Positions 48,182 through 57,111 of a stretch of 64,000 nucleotides of DNA are shown in pieces; positions within the stretch are counted from its first letter, which is position 1; each line of letters begins with the position of its first letter. The notes under the pieces were generated by a model. The model did not search any database. It worked only from the letters and a program-made list of their open reading frames with translations, and was not told where the DNA came from. This DNA is from Ectothiorhodospira sp. BSL-9 (GTDB taxonomy: Bacteria > Pseudomonadota > Gammaproteobacteria > Ectothiorhodospirales > Ectothiorhodospiraceae). Both the position numbers and the translations under genes were made by a program. Location of the stretch: NCBI RefSeq assembly GCF_001632845.1, contig NZ_CP011994.1:1932001-1996000 (forward strand), in the 5' to 3' direction.

Positions 48182-48220
48182 CTGTGGGAGCGGGCCTCGC
48201 CCGCGAAGGCGGTGGGCACC
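48182..48220. repeat. REP-like hairpin, copy 3
   Basis: CTGTGGGAGCGGGCCTCGC-CCGCGAAGGCGGTGGGCACC: stem GCGGGC/GCCCGC. Very close to the copy at 18127. It lies between the convergent GlcG-like gene and znuA. Confidence 0.6.
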
Positions 48221-48270
48221 AAGCCTGGCCAGGGCGCTGCTGCCGCAGCGCATCGCCGGCAGGCCAGCGC

Positions 48271-49311
48271 CTACTGATCGTCACCCAGGCAGTCGACGAG
48301 GCTGTCGGCCAGATTCTCCAGTAACTGGTAATAGCTCTCTTCCCCAGCTGGCAGTTCCGCGCCCAATGGGTCCAGTTCACCCACCCGTGCCCCGGTCCCC
48401 TCCGTCAGCGTCTCCACAATCGCCGGACGGAACTGCGGTTCGGTGAACACGCAGATGGCATCCGATTCCCGGATACGCTCCCGAAGCGCCCGAACCCTCT
48501 GGGCACCAGGGCTGCGGGAGGGGTCCACCGTGATGGAGCCGGCAGGTGTCAGGCCATAGTGCTTCTCGAAATACTGGTAGGCATCGTGAAAAACGATGAA
48601 GGGACGGTCACTCACCGCGGCCAGCCTTGACTTGAGTTCGTCGTCCAGAGCCTCCAGGCGAGACAGCATCCGATCCCGGTTCTCTTCATAGCGGCCGGCA
48701 TTGTCCGGGTCAGCCTCTGCCATGACGTCGGCCACATGACGCACGATGGCGGCTGCGTTGTCCGGGCTCAGCCAGATGTGCGCGTCCACATGGTGATCGT
48801 GGGAATGGTCGTGACCACCCTCCGCGTGCCCGTGCTCATCATGGTGACCGTCGTCGCCATGGGTGTGCTTGTGCTGGTCATGATCGTCATGGCCGTGGGC
48901 ATGATTTTCGTCGTGGTTGTGGTCATGGTCATGCCGATGCGCCTCCCAGACACCCCCCTCGCGGCCCGAATGGACGGTCAGATCCACATCCTTGAGCAGG
49001 GTGACTTTTCTCACCGAGTCTGGCAGGGTCGCGATCGGACGCTCCAGAAAGCTCTCCAGGTGGGGGCCGACCCAGACGAGGACATCGGCGGATTGCATGT
49101 GTCGCCGATCCGATGGGCGCATGCTGTAGCTGTGCGGCGAGGCGCCCGCCGGCACCAGCAGGGTGGGTTCCCCGACGCCATCCATCACGCCACTCACCAG
49201 GTTATGGATGGGCGGGATGCTCACCACCACCTGGGGGGCGGCAGAGGCCGTGACCGGCCCGATCAACAGGGCACCGAGGACAGCAGTGATCGTCAGGCGT
49301 GACAGTTTCAT
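48271..49311 (-). CDS. znuA: Zinc ABC transporter substrate-binding protein ZnuA
   Basis: 346 residues. Signal peptide of about 24 residues (cleavage near TASA-APQ). Periplasmic A-type cluster binding protein with metal ligands His60 (AGASPHSY), His178 (DAHIWLSP) and later His/Asp. A large His/Asp-rich loop (about 125-174) is typical of zinc-specific members and buffers Zn2+. It is divergent from znuCB and provides zinc uptake with them. Confidence 0.96.
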   Translation of the reverse strand: MKLSRLTITAVLGALLIGPVTASAAPQVVVSIPPIHNLVSGVMDGVGEPTLLVPAGASPHSYSMRPSDRRHMQSADVLVWVGPHLESFLERPIATLPDSVRKVTLLKDVDLTVHSGREGGVWEAHRHDHDHNHDENHAHGHDDHDQHKHTHGDDGHHDEHGHAEGGHDHSHDHHVDAHIWLSPDNAAAIVRHVADVMAEADPDNAGRYEENRDRMLSRLEALDDELKSRLAAVSDRPFIVFHDAYQYFEKHYGLTPAGSITVDPSRSPGAQRVRALRERIRESDAICVFTEPQFRPAIVETLTEGTGARVGELDPLGAELPAGEESYYQLLENLADSLVDCLGDDQ

Positions 49312-49355
49312 GTTGATTCCTCTTTTCTTTTTTCAGGCGAAACCCGGGTGTATCC

Positions 49356-49473
49356 GAACCTCGTCGTGGCCGTGTCTTCGGGAGCGGGTGTCAGCCGCAT
49401 GGATGCGGCTGCCAAGCCTACAGGGATGTATTCACGGCGTCCCGCGGACGAAGACACGGCCACGACGAGGTTC
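49356..49473. repeat. 25-bp inverted repeat with internal hairpin
   Basis: Perfect 25-base arms (49356-49380 and 49449-49473) surround a 68-base core with the stem GCAGCCGCAT/ATGCGGCTGC region and CAAGCCTACAGGGATGTATT. The ends look like terminal inverted repeats of a small non-coding element. It lies in the znuA-znuC gap. Confidence 0.7.
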
Positions 49474-49587
49474 ACCCCGATGCCAGAACCCAGGCAGCCG
49501 ATGTTGGGCATCAAAAAAGGGCGCCATACATTTTTGATGCGGCCCCCCGGCAAGGTTCACCCCGATACCCGGCCTAGGCAGCCGATG
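49469..49587. repeat. Two imperfect direct repeats in the znu gap
   Basis: Copies at 49469-49503 and 49554-49587 share GGTTCACCCCGAT and AGGCAGCCGATG. Between them is a 9-bp hairpin, CATCAAAAA with TTTTTGATG (49509-49539). Together with the inverted repeat they make up most of this 409-base gap. Confidence 0.6.
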
Positions 49588-49594
49588 CTCCGAC

Positions 49595-49613
49595 AAAGGG
49601 GACTGTTCCCCTT
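49595..49613. repeat. GGGGACTGTTCCCC palindrome
   Basis: AAAGGGGA-CTG-TTCCCCTTT, a perfect palindrome that is a short relative of the GGTGTCTGTCCCC element family. Confidence 0.55.
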
Positions 49614-49679
49614 TTTGCGACACAGGGCAGAACAGGGTGCGGGGTGGCGCTTGCAACTCTCTTCATCATGCTTGCAAAC

Positions 49680-49692
49680 GATATACTATAAC
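49680..49692. promoter_or_regulatory. Zur-like operator before znuCB
   Basis: GATATA-C-TATAAC is a near-perfect palindrome that matches the core GTTATANTATAAC of the Zur box at all but one base. It overlaps a good -10 region and is about 30 bases before znuC. Zur with zinc should repress here. Confidence 0.65.
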
Positions 49693-49720
49693 CAATCTAC
49701 AGGAAACCGGTTCTTGGCAC

Positions 49721-50524
49721 GTGTTTGAATTCTTCAGGAAATCCCAGCCACCTCAGGCCCTGCAGGGCCGTCTCCTGGATGCCCGGGGTATCGGTCTGGA
49801 ATTGGGCGGGCGGCGCATCCTGGCGGATGTGGATCTGGCCATTGAGCCCGGACATATCTCCACCATCATCGGTCCCAATGGCGCCGGCAAGACCACGCTG
49901 TTGCGCATCCTGCTGGGCCTGCAGGCGCCCACCGAGGGTCGGTTGCTGCGTCGCCCGGGGCTGCGTATCGGCTACATGCCCCAGCGCATCGTGGTGGACA
50001 ATGTGATGCCCATCACCGTGCGGCGTTTTCTGGCCCTGGGCGGACGTGCGCCCAAGGATGAGCTTCGCCGGGTGCTGGACGAGGTCGGGGTGGCGCACCT
50101 TCTGGAGCAGCCGGTGCAGTCGGTTTCCGGTGGTGAGATGCAGCGCATCCTGTTGGCCCGGGCGCTGCTGCGCCGGCCGCATCTGCTGGCACTGGACGAG
50201 CCGGCCCAGGGTGTGGATGTCTCAGGGCAGGGGGAGGTATTCCAGTTGATCGCGGCCCTGCGGGATCGCTATGGCTGTGGCGTGGTGATGGTGTCCCACG
50301 AACTGCACCTGGTGATGGAGGCGGCCGATTCGGTGATCTGCCTGAATCAGCACGTGTGCTGTACCGGGCGTCCTGAGGCGGTCAGCCAGGATCCGGCCTA
50401 CCTGAGGCTGTTTGGTCATTCCGTCCCGCCCGGGGTGGCGGTCTACACCCATCATCACGACCATCGTCATGATCTGCATGGGGATGTGGTGAAGGAACTG
50501 GCGAAGGACCGGGAGGAATGCTGA
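49721..50524 (+). CDS. znuC: Zinc ABC transporter ATP-binding protein ZnuC
   Basis: 267 residues. ABC ATPase with Walker A GPNGAGKTTL, signature VSGGEMQR, Walker B LLALDEP and switch His in VSHELH. The C-terminal end carries a His-rich patch (YTHHHDHRHDLHGD). No ATG fits; GTG at 49721 begins the likely protein (MFEFFRKSQ). It energises ZnuB. The stop overlaps the znuB start. Confidence 0.93.
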   Translation: MFEFFRKSQPPQALQGRLLDARGIGLELGGRRILADVDLAIEPGHISTIIGPNGAGKTTLLRILLGLQAPTEGRLLRRPGLRIGYMPQRIVVDNVMPITVRRFLALGGRAPKDELRRVLDEVGVAHLLEQPVQSVSGGEMQRILLARALLRRPHLLALDEPAQGVDVSGQGEVFQLIAALRDRYGCGVVMVSHELHLVMEAADSVICLNQHVCCTGRPEAVSQDPAYLRLFGHSVPPGVAVYTHHHDHRHDLHGDVVKELAKDREEC

Positions 50525-51336
50525 TGGATGATTTCATTCTCCGGGCGATGCTGGGTGGCCTTGCCGTGGCCCTGGTGGCGGGTCCGCTGGGTTCCTTTGT
50601 GGTTTGGCGCCGCATGGCCTATTTCGGCGATACCCTGGCCCACTCGGCCCTGCTGGGGGTGGCGCTGGGGTTTCTCATCGGCATCAGCGTGAATCTCACC
50701 GTGATCGTGCTGTGCGTATCCCTGGCGATGCTGCTGGTGTTGCTACAGCGTCAGCAAAGGCTGGCCTCGGATACGCTGCTGGGCATCCTGGCCCACAGCG
50801 CCCTGTCCCTGGGGTTGGTGGCCATCTCCTTCCTGGAGGGGGTACGGATCGACCTGATGGCCTATCTCTTTGGGGATATTCTGGCCGTGTCCTGGAACGA
50901 CGTGTGGTGGATCTTCGGGGGTGGCCTGCTGGCGCTGGTGTTGCTGCTGGTGCTGTGGCGCCCGCTGCTGGCGGTGACCGTGCACGAGGATCTGGCCCGG
51001 GTGGAAGGGGTGCGGGTGAGCCTGGTGAGCATTGGTTTCATGCTGCTCATCGCCCTGGTGATCGCCGTGGCCATGAAGGTGGTGGGGATTCTCCTGATCA
51101 CCTCTTTGATGATCATCCCGGCGGCGGCGGCCCGTCGCCTGTCATCCACGCCCGAGCAGATGGCGCTGCTGGCCGCCGTGATCGGCTCGCTGGCGGTGGC
51201 CGGTGGGATCTGGGGCTCCCTGGAATGGGATACGCCCACGGGCCCGTCCATCGTGGTGGCGGCCGCGGTATTGTTTGCGGTGATCTTTGCCATGCCCGGC
51301 ATGGGCATGCTGCGTCGGGGGGCGGCGCGCCGTTAA
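50524..51336 (+). CDS. znuB: Zinc ABC transporter permease ZnuB
   Basis: 270 residues with eight or more hydrophobic helices (ABC-3 family), including GDTLAHSALLGVALG and LITSLMIIPAAAARRL. It forms the inner-membrane zinc channel. The ATG at 50524 shares a base with the znuC stop and follows GGGAGGA at a good distance; the ATG at 50518 is too close to that site. Confidence 0.93.
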   Translation: MDDFILRAMLGGLAVALVAGPLGSFVVWRRMAYFGDTLAHSALLGVALGFLIGISVNLTVIVLCVSLAMLLVLLQRQQRLASDTLLGILAHSALSLGLVAISFLEGVRIDLMAYLFGDILAVSWNDVWWIFGGGLLALVLLLVLWRPLLAVTVHEDLARVEGVRVSLVSIGFMLLIALVIAVAMKVVGILLITSLMIIPAAAARRLSSTPEQMALLAAVIGSLAVAGGIWGSLEWDTPTGPSIVVAAAVLFAVIFAMPGMGMLRRGAARR

Positions 51337-51368
51337 GGGGCGTGCCCTGGCCCGGTGAGGGCGCCGGA

Positions 51369-51881
51369 TCAGCCTTGGGTTATCGCGGATCGTTCCAGGG
51401 TGATGAACCGGTAAGGCCAGGCGTTGCGCTCATCCGGCTCGTGGGCCTCCTGGCTGATCTCCTGCCAGCCCGCATCCAGTTCCGGCATCCAGGTGTCTCC
51501 CTGGAATTCATGATCGATCACGGTCAGGTGCAGGCGCCCGCATTGGGGCAACAGCTGTTCGAATAGCCGGGCGCCGCCAATCACGAAGACCTCCGGCATA
51601 TCACCGGCGGCATCCAGGGCCGCCTCCACAGAATCCACCACCGTGCAACCCTCGGCCTGAAATCCCGGGTCGCGGCTGAGTACGATGCTGCGCCGTTGGG
51701 GCAGGGGGCGGCCGATGGATTCAAAGGTGCGTCGCCCCATGAGCAGGGTGCCCCCCAGGGTCAGGCGCTTGAAATGGGCCAGGTCCGCCGGCAGATGCCA
51801 GGGCAGGCGATTGTCGGCGCCGATCAGGCGTTGGCGATCCATGGCGACCACGCAGGTCAGAATGGGTTGTTGCTGCCTCAT
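51369..51881 (-). CDS. folA: Dihydrofolate reductase
   Basis: 170 residues. Motifs: VVAMDRQRLIGADNRLPWHLPADLAHFK, MGRRTFESIGRPLP, and VFVIGGARLFEQ. It regenerates tetrahydrofolate with NADPH, coupled to ThyA. It follows thyA by 10 bases on the minus strand. The C-terminal sequence after about residue 145 (RNAWPYRFITLER) is standard. Confidence 0.96.
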   Translation of the reverse strand: MRQQQPILTCVVAMDRQRLIGADNRLPWHLPADLAHFKRLTLGGTLLMGRRTFESIGRPLPQRRSIVLSRDPGFQAEGCTVVDSVEAALDAAGDMPEVFVIGGARLFEQLLPQCGRLHLTVIDHEFQGDTWMPELDAGWQEISQEAHEPDERNAWPYRFITLERSAITQG

Positions 51882-51891
51882 GGGGAGACCG

Positions 51892-52725
51892 TCATATGGA
51901 GACCGGGGCCTTGATATGGGGATGGGCCTGGTAGCCCTCCAGGGTGATGTCCTCGTAGCAAAAATCGAACAGCGAGGTGACCTGCGGATTCAGCACCAGT
52001 CGGGGCCTGGGGTAGGGTGCGCGGGTGAGTTGTTCCCGTGCCTGCTCCAGGTGATTCAGATACAGATGCACATCTCCGAAGGTGTGGATGAAGTCTCCCG
52101 GCTTGAGGCCGGTGACCTGGGCCACCATATGGGTGAGCAGCGCATAGGAGGCGATATTGAACGGCACACCCAGGAAGATATCCGCACTGCGTTGGTACAG
52201 CTGGCAGGACAGCTTTCCATCGGCCACGTAGAACTGGAACAGGCAATGACAGGGGGCCAGGGCCATGCGGCCCGCCCGGGCGTTGTCCTGGGGTGAGATG
52301 CCCTCGTCCGGCAGATCGGCCACGTTCCAGGCGTTGACGATCAGGCGCCGGGAATCGGGGCGGGCGCGGATCTGTTCCACCACTTCCTCCAGTTGATCCA
52401 CATGGCGCCCGTCGGGGGTGGGCCAGGCGCGCCACTGGGCCCCGTAGATGGGCCCCAGGTCACCTTCCTCGGTGGCCCATTCATCCCAGATGCGCACCCC
52501 ATGTTCCCGCAGATAGTCGGTCCGGGTGTCACCGCGGAGGAACCACAGCAGTTCATGGATGATGGAGCGCAGATGCAGCTTCTTGGTGGTGACCAGGGGG
52601 AAGCCTTCCTCCAGGTTGAAGCGCATCTGGTGGCCGAACAAGGAGCGGGTGCCCGTGCCGGTGCGATCGGTCTTTTCCGTGCCGTGGTGCAGCAGGTATT
52701 CAAGCAGGTCGAGGTAAGGTTTCAT
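51892..52725 (-). CDS. thyA: Thymidylate synthase
   Basis: 277 residues. The catalytic Cys lies in [12 protein letters not shown] (about residue 159); RTGTGT near the start and [20 protein letters not shown] are other signatures. It makes dTMP from dUMP with methylene-THF. The lgt-thyA-folA order is conserved in gammaproteobacteria; it starts 4 bases after lgt ends. Confidence 0.97.
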   Translation of the reverse strand: MKPYLDLLEYLLHHGTEKTDRTGTGTRSLFGHQMRFNLEEGFPLVTTKKLHLRSIIHELLWFLRGDTRTDYLREHGVRIWDEWATEEGDLGPIYGAQWRAWPTPDGRHVDQLEEVVEQIRARPDSRRLIVNAWNVADLPDEGISPQDNARAGRMALAPCHCLFQFYVADGKLSCQLYQRSADIFLGVPFNIASYALLTHMVAQVTGLKPGDFIHTFGDVHLYLNHLEQAREQLTRAPYPRPRLVLNPQVTSLFDFCYEDITLEGYQAHPHIKAPVSI

Positions 52726-52728
52726 TGC

Positions 52729-53544
52729 TCAGCCCTTTGCCTTGGCGCCGCTGCCGGCCTGGCCGCGTCCCCGGTAGGCCCAGGCCATGATGGCGATACC
52801 GGCCAGGATCATGGGCAGGCTGAGCACCTGACCCATGGTGACCCAGCCAAAGGCCAGGTAGCCGATATGGGCATCGGGTTCGCGCACGAATTCCACCAGG
52901 AACCGGAATAGGCCATAGAAGATCAGGAAAAGCCCCGAGACTGCGCCCACCGGATGCCAGCGCCGTGCAAAGAACCAGAGGATCAGGAACAGCACCACCC
53001 CCTCCAGGAAGGCCTGGTAGAGCTGGGAGGGGTGGCGGGGCAGCATGTCCACGGCAGGGAAGATCATGGACCAGGGGAGCTCCGCCGGTTTGCCCCAGAG
53101 TTCGCCGTTGATCCAGTTGCCGATGCGTCCGGCCCCCAGGCCGATGGGGATCAGCGGGGCCACAAAGTCGGTGAGCTGGAAGAACGAGACGCCCAGTTTA
53201 CGGGCAAACAGGGCGCTGGCCACAAGCACGCCGATCAGCCCCCCATGGAAGCTCATGCCCCCCTCCCAGAGGCGGATCAGCAGCAGCGGGTCGCTGGCCA
53301 GGGCGTCCAGGTTGTAGAACAGCACATAGCCCAGTCGCCCGCCGATGATGACGCCGATCACGCCGTAGAACAGCAGGTCGCCCAGCTGGATGGCGTTCAG
53401 CGGGCTCCACGGTTGGCGCACCTTGACCTGACCCAGGATCCAGAACGCGACGAAACCCACCAGGTACATCAGTCCATACCAGTGGATATCCAGTGGCCCA
53501 AGGCTGATGGCGACGGGGTCGATGAAGGGGTGCGTGGGGTACAT
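52729..53544 (-). CDS. lgt: Prolipoprotein diacylglyceryl transferase
   Basis: 271 residues, seven membrane segments. Signatures: the HGG motif in [13 protein letters not shown], and the [13 protein letters not shown] signature with the catalytic residues. It transfers diacylglycerol to the lipobox cysteine of prelipoproteins, for example the lipoprotein encoded next. Confidence 0.95.
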   Translation of the reverse strand: MYPTHPFIDPVAISLGPLDIHWYGLMYLVGFVAFWILGQVKVRQPWSPLNAIQLGDLLFYGVIGVIIGGRLGYVLFYNLDALASDPLLLIRLWEGGMSFHGGLIGVLVASALFARKLGVSFFQLTDFVAPLIPIGLGAGRIGNWINGELWGKPAELPWSMIFPAVDMLPRHPSQLYQAFLEGVVLFLILWFFARRWHPVGAVSGLFLIFYGLFRFLVEFVREPDAHIGYLAFGWVTMGQVLSLPMILAGIAIMAWAYRGRGQAGSGAKAKG

Positions 53545-53631
53545 GGGCAGGGGGATGCTCTCTGGCCTGTGAGCGGGGGGATCTTAACAGGGAATGGATC
53601 AGCGAGACAGGTGGGGGACAGAAAAGGGGAC

Positions 53632-53705
53632 GGCAGAAAAGGGGACAGACACCTTTTCCGCGCGCCAGCGGCGCGCCGGGAAAGGTGTCTGTCCCCTTTT
53701 CTGCC
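53632..53705. repeat. Dispersed GGTGTCTGTCCCC element, locus 6 (inverted pair)
   Basis: 25-base perfect arms (53632-53656 and 53681-53705), with an inner GCGCGCC/GGCGCGC stem almost the same as at 21240. A partial extra copy lies at 53617-53630. It ends in the stop codon of the lipoprotein gene. Confidence 0.8.
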
Positions 53706-54217
53706 TAGGGTTTCAGTGTGGCTTCGTCCAGCAGGGTGCCGTGCTGATCCTTTGCCTGGATGGCTTCCATGGGGTGGCGTTCCATGGCCAGGAGCAGGCA
53801 GGGGCTGGTCAGGGCCTGGGCGACGATGGCATCGGCTGGAGGCTCGCGGTTCAGCACCTGCAATTGGCCCACGCCATTCATCATGCGTACCGAGGTGTCG
53901 GCCAGTTCCAGGCTGTAGCCCAGGGTGGGCTTGCGGCCCTGATGGATCAGCGCGACCCATTCGTGGTCGAAGTTGGGCCGGGTGTCCTCATCAACGCGCA
54001 GGCCAGTGTCGTCCAGCACCTGTTGCAGGGCGGCGGCGTCCTGGAGGATGTGCATGCGGGGATCGGCTTCGTCATGGCCGCAATGGGTGCCAGAGGCGAG
54101 CACGCGGACCTGGGCAGTCTGGGACGCGCCTTCCGGCAATGCGCCAAGGCACCCGCCCAGCACGGGCAGTATGGCCAGGCAGCCGGTGAGCAGGAGGATT
54201 CGGGGGATGCGGGTCAT
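53705..54217 (-). CDS. Lipoprotein, PrcB-like domain
   Basis: 170 residues. A signal sequence ends in the lipobox VLGGC (Cys at about residue 23). The rest resembles PrcB_C/protease-complex-type small domains: FDHEWVALIHQGRKPTLGYSLEL and ALTSPCLLLAM. The function is unknown. It is divergent from the acyltransferase; a partner is not evident. Family assignment is tentative. Confidence 0.7.
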   Translation of the reverse strand: MTRIPRILLLTGCLAILPVLGGCLGALPEGASQTAQVRVLASGTHCGHDEADPRMHILQDAAALQQVLDDTGLRVDEDTRPNFDHEWVALIHQGRKPTLGYSLELADTSVRMMNGVGQLQVLNREPPADAIVAQALTSPCLLLAMERHPMEAIQAKDQHGTLLDEATLKP

Positions 54218-54295
54218 GTTGCCCCTCGTCGATGGTGGCTTTGGTTCCGGTCTCCTTAGTACGATTCAGTATAAACCCTCACTGAAGCACCGCCC

Positions 54296-55099
54296 ATGAG
54301 ACTGATCCGACGACTCTACCGCATCCTGCTCCTGTTGCTCCACGTGCCGCTTGGCGTGCTGATCACGCTGGCCCTGGGGCGGCCCAATGAGGCGGGTCTG
54401 CCCCGGCCCCGGTTTCGCCGTGCCATCCTGGTCTGGTATCGGGTTTTCTGCTGGATCATGGGTCTGCGTATCCATGTGCAGGGCAATCCGTCTGCGCAGA
54501 CCGTGTTGTCGGTGTCCAACCATGTGTCCTGGCTGGATATTCCGGTGCTTGGAGCGCATGTGCCCGCCGGATTCCTCTCCAAGTCGGAGGTGCGTCACTG
54601 GCCGGTGATCGGCTGGCTGGCGCAGCGTAACGGTACGGTGTTCATTCGTCGCGGGGAGCACGGGGCCGCCAATGAGGTGACGGACAAGATGACCGACCAC
54701 CTGAAGGCGGGCGGGAGCGTGCATGTCTTTCCGGAGGGGACCACGACGGTGGGCGAGTCGGTGCGCCGGTTTCACTATCGCCTGTTCTCTGCCGCACAGC
54801 GCTCGCAGTGCCCGGTGCAGCCGGTGGGGCTGTATTACCGACCCCTGCCCGACGGCAGCGACTCGCCCATGCCCTTTGTCAACAACGACAGGCTGGTGCC
54901 TCACACCTGGCGCGTGCTGGGGGAGAAAAGACTGGAAGTGGACCTGGTCTTCAAGCCGATGATCCCGGTGGAGGGCGCGGATCGGCGAACGCTGGCGCGC
55001 ACGGCGGAGCAGGCGGTGGCGGAGGTGGTCACGGCCGGGCAGCAAGCGGCCGGGCGGTTGTCCCTGTCGGGGGATGGTGGCAACGGTGCCGACCGGTGA
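54296..55099 (+). CDS. 1-acyl-sn-glycerol-3-phosphate acyltransferase (PlsC family)
   Basis: 267 residues. N-terminal membrane helix (LLLLLHVPLGVLITLAL), the HX4D motif NHVSWLD with catalytic His/Asp, FIRRGEHG, and the substrate-binding FPEGTTT. It acylates lysophosphatidic acid or a similar lysolipid in the inner membrane. It could be a plsC paralog, since the main plsC is often elsewhere. Confidence 0.88.
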   Translation: MRLIRRLYRILLLLLHVPLGVLITLALGRPNEAGLPRPRFRRAILVWYRVFCWIMGLRIHVQGNPSAQTVLSVSNHVSWLDIPVLGAHVPAGFLSKSEVRHWPVIGWLAQRNGTVFIRRGEHGAANEVTDKMTDHLKAGGSVHVFPEGTTTVGESVRRFHYRLFSAAQRSQCPVQPVGLYYRPLPDGSDSPMPFVNNDRLVPHTWRVLGEKRLEVDLVFKPMIPVEGADRRTLARTAEQAVAEVVTAGQQAAGRLSLSGDGGNGADR

Positions 55100-55108
55100 T
55101 CCCGGTAA

Positions 55109-55939
55109 TCATCCCGGTGCCTGGTGTGTGGGGCAGCGCAGCTGGGTGACTTCCGGCTCCGGGGTATCCAGGCGTGCCAGGGTCATCTTGCCGCCCCAGA
55201 TGCAGCCGGTGTCCAGGCAGAGCACGTTGTGCTCGAAACGGTAACCCAGCGTGGACCAGTGACCCACCACCAGACGACGGTCCCGGGTAAGACGATCCTC
55301 CACGGCGTGCCAGGGGACCAGGTGCGCAGGTTGTTTGCCCGGGGCGCCCTTGTAGTCCATGTCCAGGCGGCCATCCCGGGTGCAATAGCGCATCCGGGTG
55401 AAGCTGTTGGTGATGAACCTGAGCCGCGACCAGCCGGTGAGGGCGGGATCCCAGCGATCCGGCTGGTCGCCATACATGCGCTGCAGCAGTCTGGTGTGCT
55501 CCGGCCCCCGCAAAACCTGGTGGAGTTCGTCGGCGCAGGCCAGGGCCATGTCCAGGTCCCATTGGGGTGGCAGGCCGGCGTGCATCATGGTCCAGCCCAC
55601 GGAGGTGTCGTGATGGAGGATCGGCCGGTGGCGTAGCCATTCCATCAGTTCGTGTCGATCCGGGCTGTCCAGGATGGACTGGACGGTATCCTTGCGGCGA
55701 GGCTTGTGCAGGCCCGCGTGGATGGCCAGCAGGTGCAGGTCATGGTTGCCCAGAACGCTGACGGCTGCATCGCCCAGGCCGCGCACGAAACGCAGGCATG
55801 CAAGGGACTCGGGCCCCCGGTTGACCAGGTCACCCACCAGCCAGAGCCGGTCCTGGGCCGGGTCGAAGTCAACCCGGTCCAGGAGGCGTTTGAGCGGGTC
55901 AAGACAGCCCTGCAGGTCGCCAACGGCATACAGCGCCAT
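55109..55939 (-). CDS. apaH: Diadenosine tetraphosphatase (symmetrical)
   Basis: 276 residues of the metallophosphatase family: YAVGDLQGC, WLVGDLVNRGPES and LGNHDLHLLA carry the metal ligands. It hydrolyses Ap4A to two ADP. The start overlaps the upstream methyltransferase stop by one base. In E. coli apaG precedes apaH directly; here a methyltransferase gene separates them. Confidence 0.96.
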   Translation of the reverse strand: MALYAVGDLQGCLDPLKRLLDRVDFDPAQDRLWLVGDLVNRGPESLACLRFVRGLGDAAVSVLGNHDLHLLAIHAGLHKPRRKDTVQSILDSPDRHELMEWLRHRPILHHDTSVGWTMMHAGLPPQWDLDMALACADELHQVLRGPEHTRLLQRMYGDQPDRWDPALTGWSRLRFITNSFTRMRYCTRDGRLDMDYKGAPGKQPAHLVPWHAVEDRLTRDRRLVVGHWSTLGYRFEHNVLCLDTGCIWGGKMTLARLDTPEPEVTQLRCPTHQAPG

Positions 55940-56601
55940 TACGCGGCCGGGTTGTCCTGGGTCGTAGCGGGCTCAGGTGCCGGCTCGGGGGTGGTGGCCT
56001 GCGCAGCAGGTTTTTCCAGGGTGATGTTCCGGAACCAGCCGCGCATCATGGCTGGGCTGTCTTCCAGGACCTTGAGTTCCTGGCGTTTTTTCATCAGGGA
56101 CTCGAAGACCACGTCGGTGCGGGAGGCCACCGGGCCGGACACCAGACCCAGCAGGCGACGGAAGGGGGCGCTCTCGCCGGGCTTGAGGAACTTGTCCATG
56201 ATCAGGATGCGGCCGCCAGGCTTGAGCACCCGGGAGGCCTCGGCCAGGGCCAGATGGGGCTTGGAAACCACGGCCAGGATGGTGTGCAGGATCACCACGT
56301 CGAAGCTTTCATCCTCGTAGGGCAGGTCCATGGCATTGCCCTGACGCATGTTGATGGAGAGATTCAGGTTGGCGGCGCGTTCCTCGGCCTTTTTCAGCAT
56401 GGCGGGTGTCAGGTCGAGGCCATGGTAATCGGCCCCCTGGGGCAGGTGCGGCAGGTCCAGGCCCGTGCCCAGGCCGGCAATCAGGATGGTTTGACCCTCC
56501 ACGTTGCCTAGTCTTTCCAGACTGCGCCGCCTGGCGTTGAGAGTGGGTTTTTCGACAACGCGATCGTAGATGGGTGCCCAGATGGTGTATGGAATGCGCA
56601 T
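55939..56601 (-). CDS. SAM-dependent methyltransferase
   Basis: 220 residues. Class I motifs: ILIAGLGTGLDLPHL (SAM loop), YHGLDLTPAMLKKAEER, GNAMDLPYEDESFDVVILH. The start IPYTIWAPIYDRVV and the C-terminal Pro/Ala-rich tail (QATTPEPAPEPATTQ) are notable. It resembles phosphatidylethanolamine N-methyltransferases (PmtA) and related small enzymes, but the substrate is uncertain. It lies between apaG and apaH. Confidence 0.85.
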   Translation of the reverse strand: MRIPYTIWAPIYDRVVEKPTLNARRRSLERLGNVEGQTILIAGLGTGLDLPHLPQGADYHGLDLTPAMLKKAEERAANLNLSINMRQGNAMDLPYEDESFDVVILHTILAVVSKPHLALAEASRVLKPGGRILIMDKFLKPGESAPFRRLLGLVSGPVASRTDVVFESLMKKRQELKVLEDSPAMMRGWFRNITLEKPAAQATTPEPAPEPATTQDNPAA

Positions 56602-56679
56602 GCGGATTGCCTGTGGTTGGGGTTTGACCTTGCCGATTGTAGTCCTGGTGAATCTCCCTGTCTAAAGTAGGGTCAAGAG

Positions 56680-57063
56680 TCAGTGCAGTACGCGAGGCAC
56701 CGACAGGGTGAAGGAGGGGATAGGGGCATCGAACTCCACGCCATCGTCCCCAACCATCCGGTAACTGCCCTGCATGGTGCCCACCGGCGTCTCGATCATG
56801 GCGCCGCTGGTATATTTGAAGCCCTGGCCCGGTTGCAGGTGGGGTTGTTCACCGACGACGCCCTCTCCGCGGACCTCCTGCACCTTGCCGTTGGAATCGT
56901 GGATGATCCAGTGGCGGCTGATCAGCTTGGCGGGCTGTTGGCCCTGGTTTTGGATGGTCACGGTGTAGGCGAAGACAAACCGCCCGTGCATGGGGTCGGA
57001 CTGGGATTCCACATAGGTGCTCTTTACATCGACCCGGATCGGGTGTTCGCTGCTTGCCGGCAT
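56680..57063 (-). CDS. apaG: ApaG protein
   Basis: 127 residues, the normal size (about 125). A beta-sandwich of the ApaG/FBXO3 family: FVFAYTVTIQNQGQQPAKLISRHW and GQGFKYTSGAMIETPVGTMQGSY. Its biochemical role is unsettled. The start at 57063 (MPASSEHPIRV) gives the family length; an upstream in-frame ATG (57132) is improbable. Confidence 0.93.
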   Translation of the reverse strand: MPASSEHPIRVDVKSTYVESQSDPMHGRFVFAYTVTIQNQGQQPAKLISRHWIIHDSNGKVQEVRGEGVVGEQPHLQPGQGFKYTSGAMIETPVGTMQGSYRMVGDDGVEFDAPIPSFTLSVPRVLH

Positions 57064-57111
57064 GGTACGGGGAAGCCTCCAGCCTGGATTGGGGATGTCC
57101 CAAGGTATCAC

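Noticed and set aside
48271-51336. Manganese or iron rather than zinc transport for the ABC system
   Set aside because: The large His-rich loop of the binding protein and the Zur-like box point to zinc.
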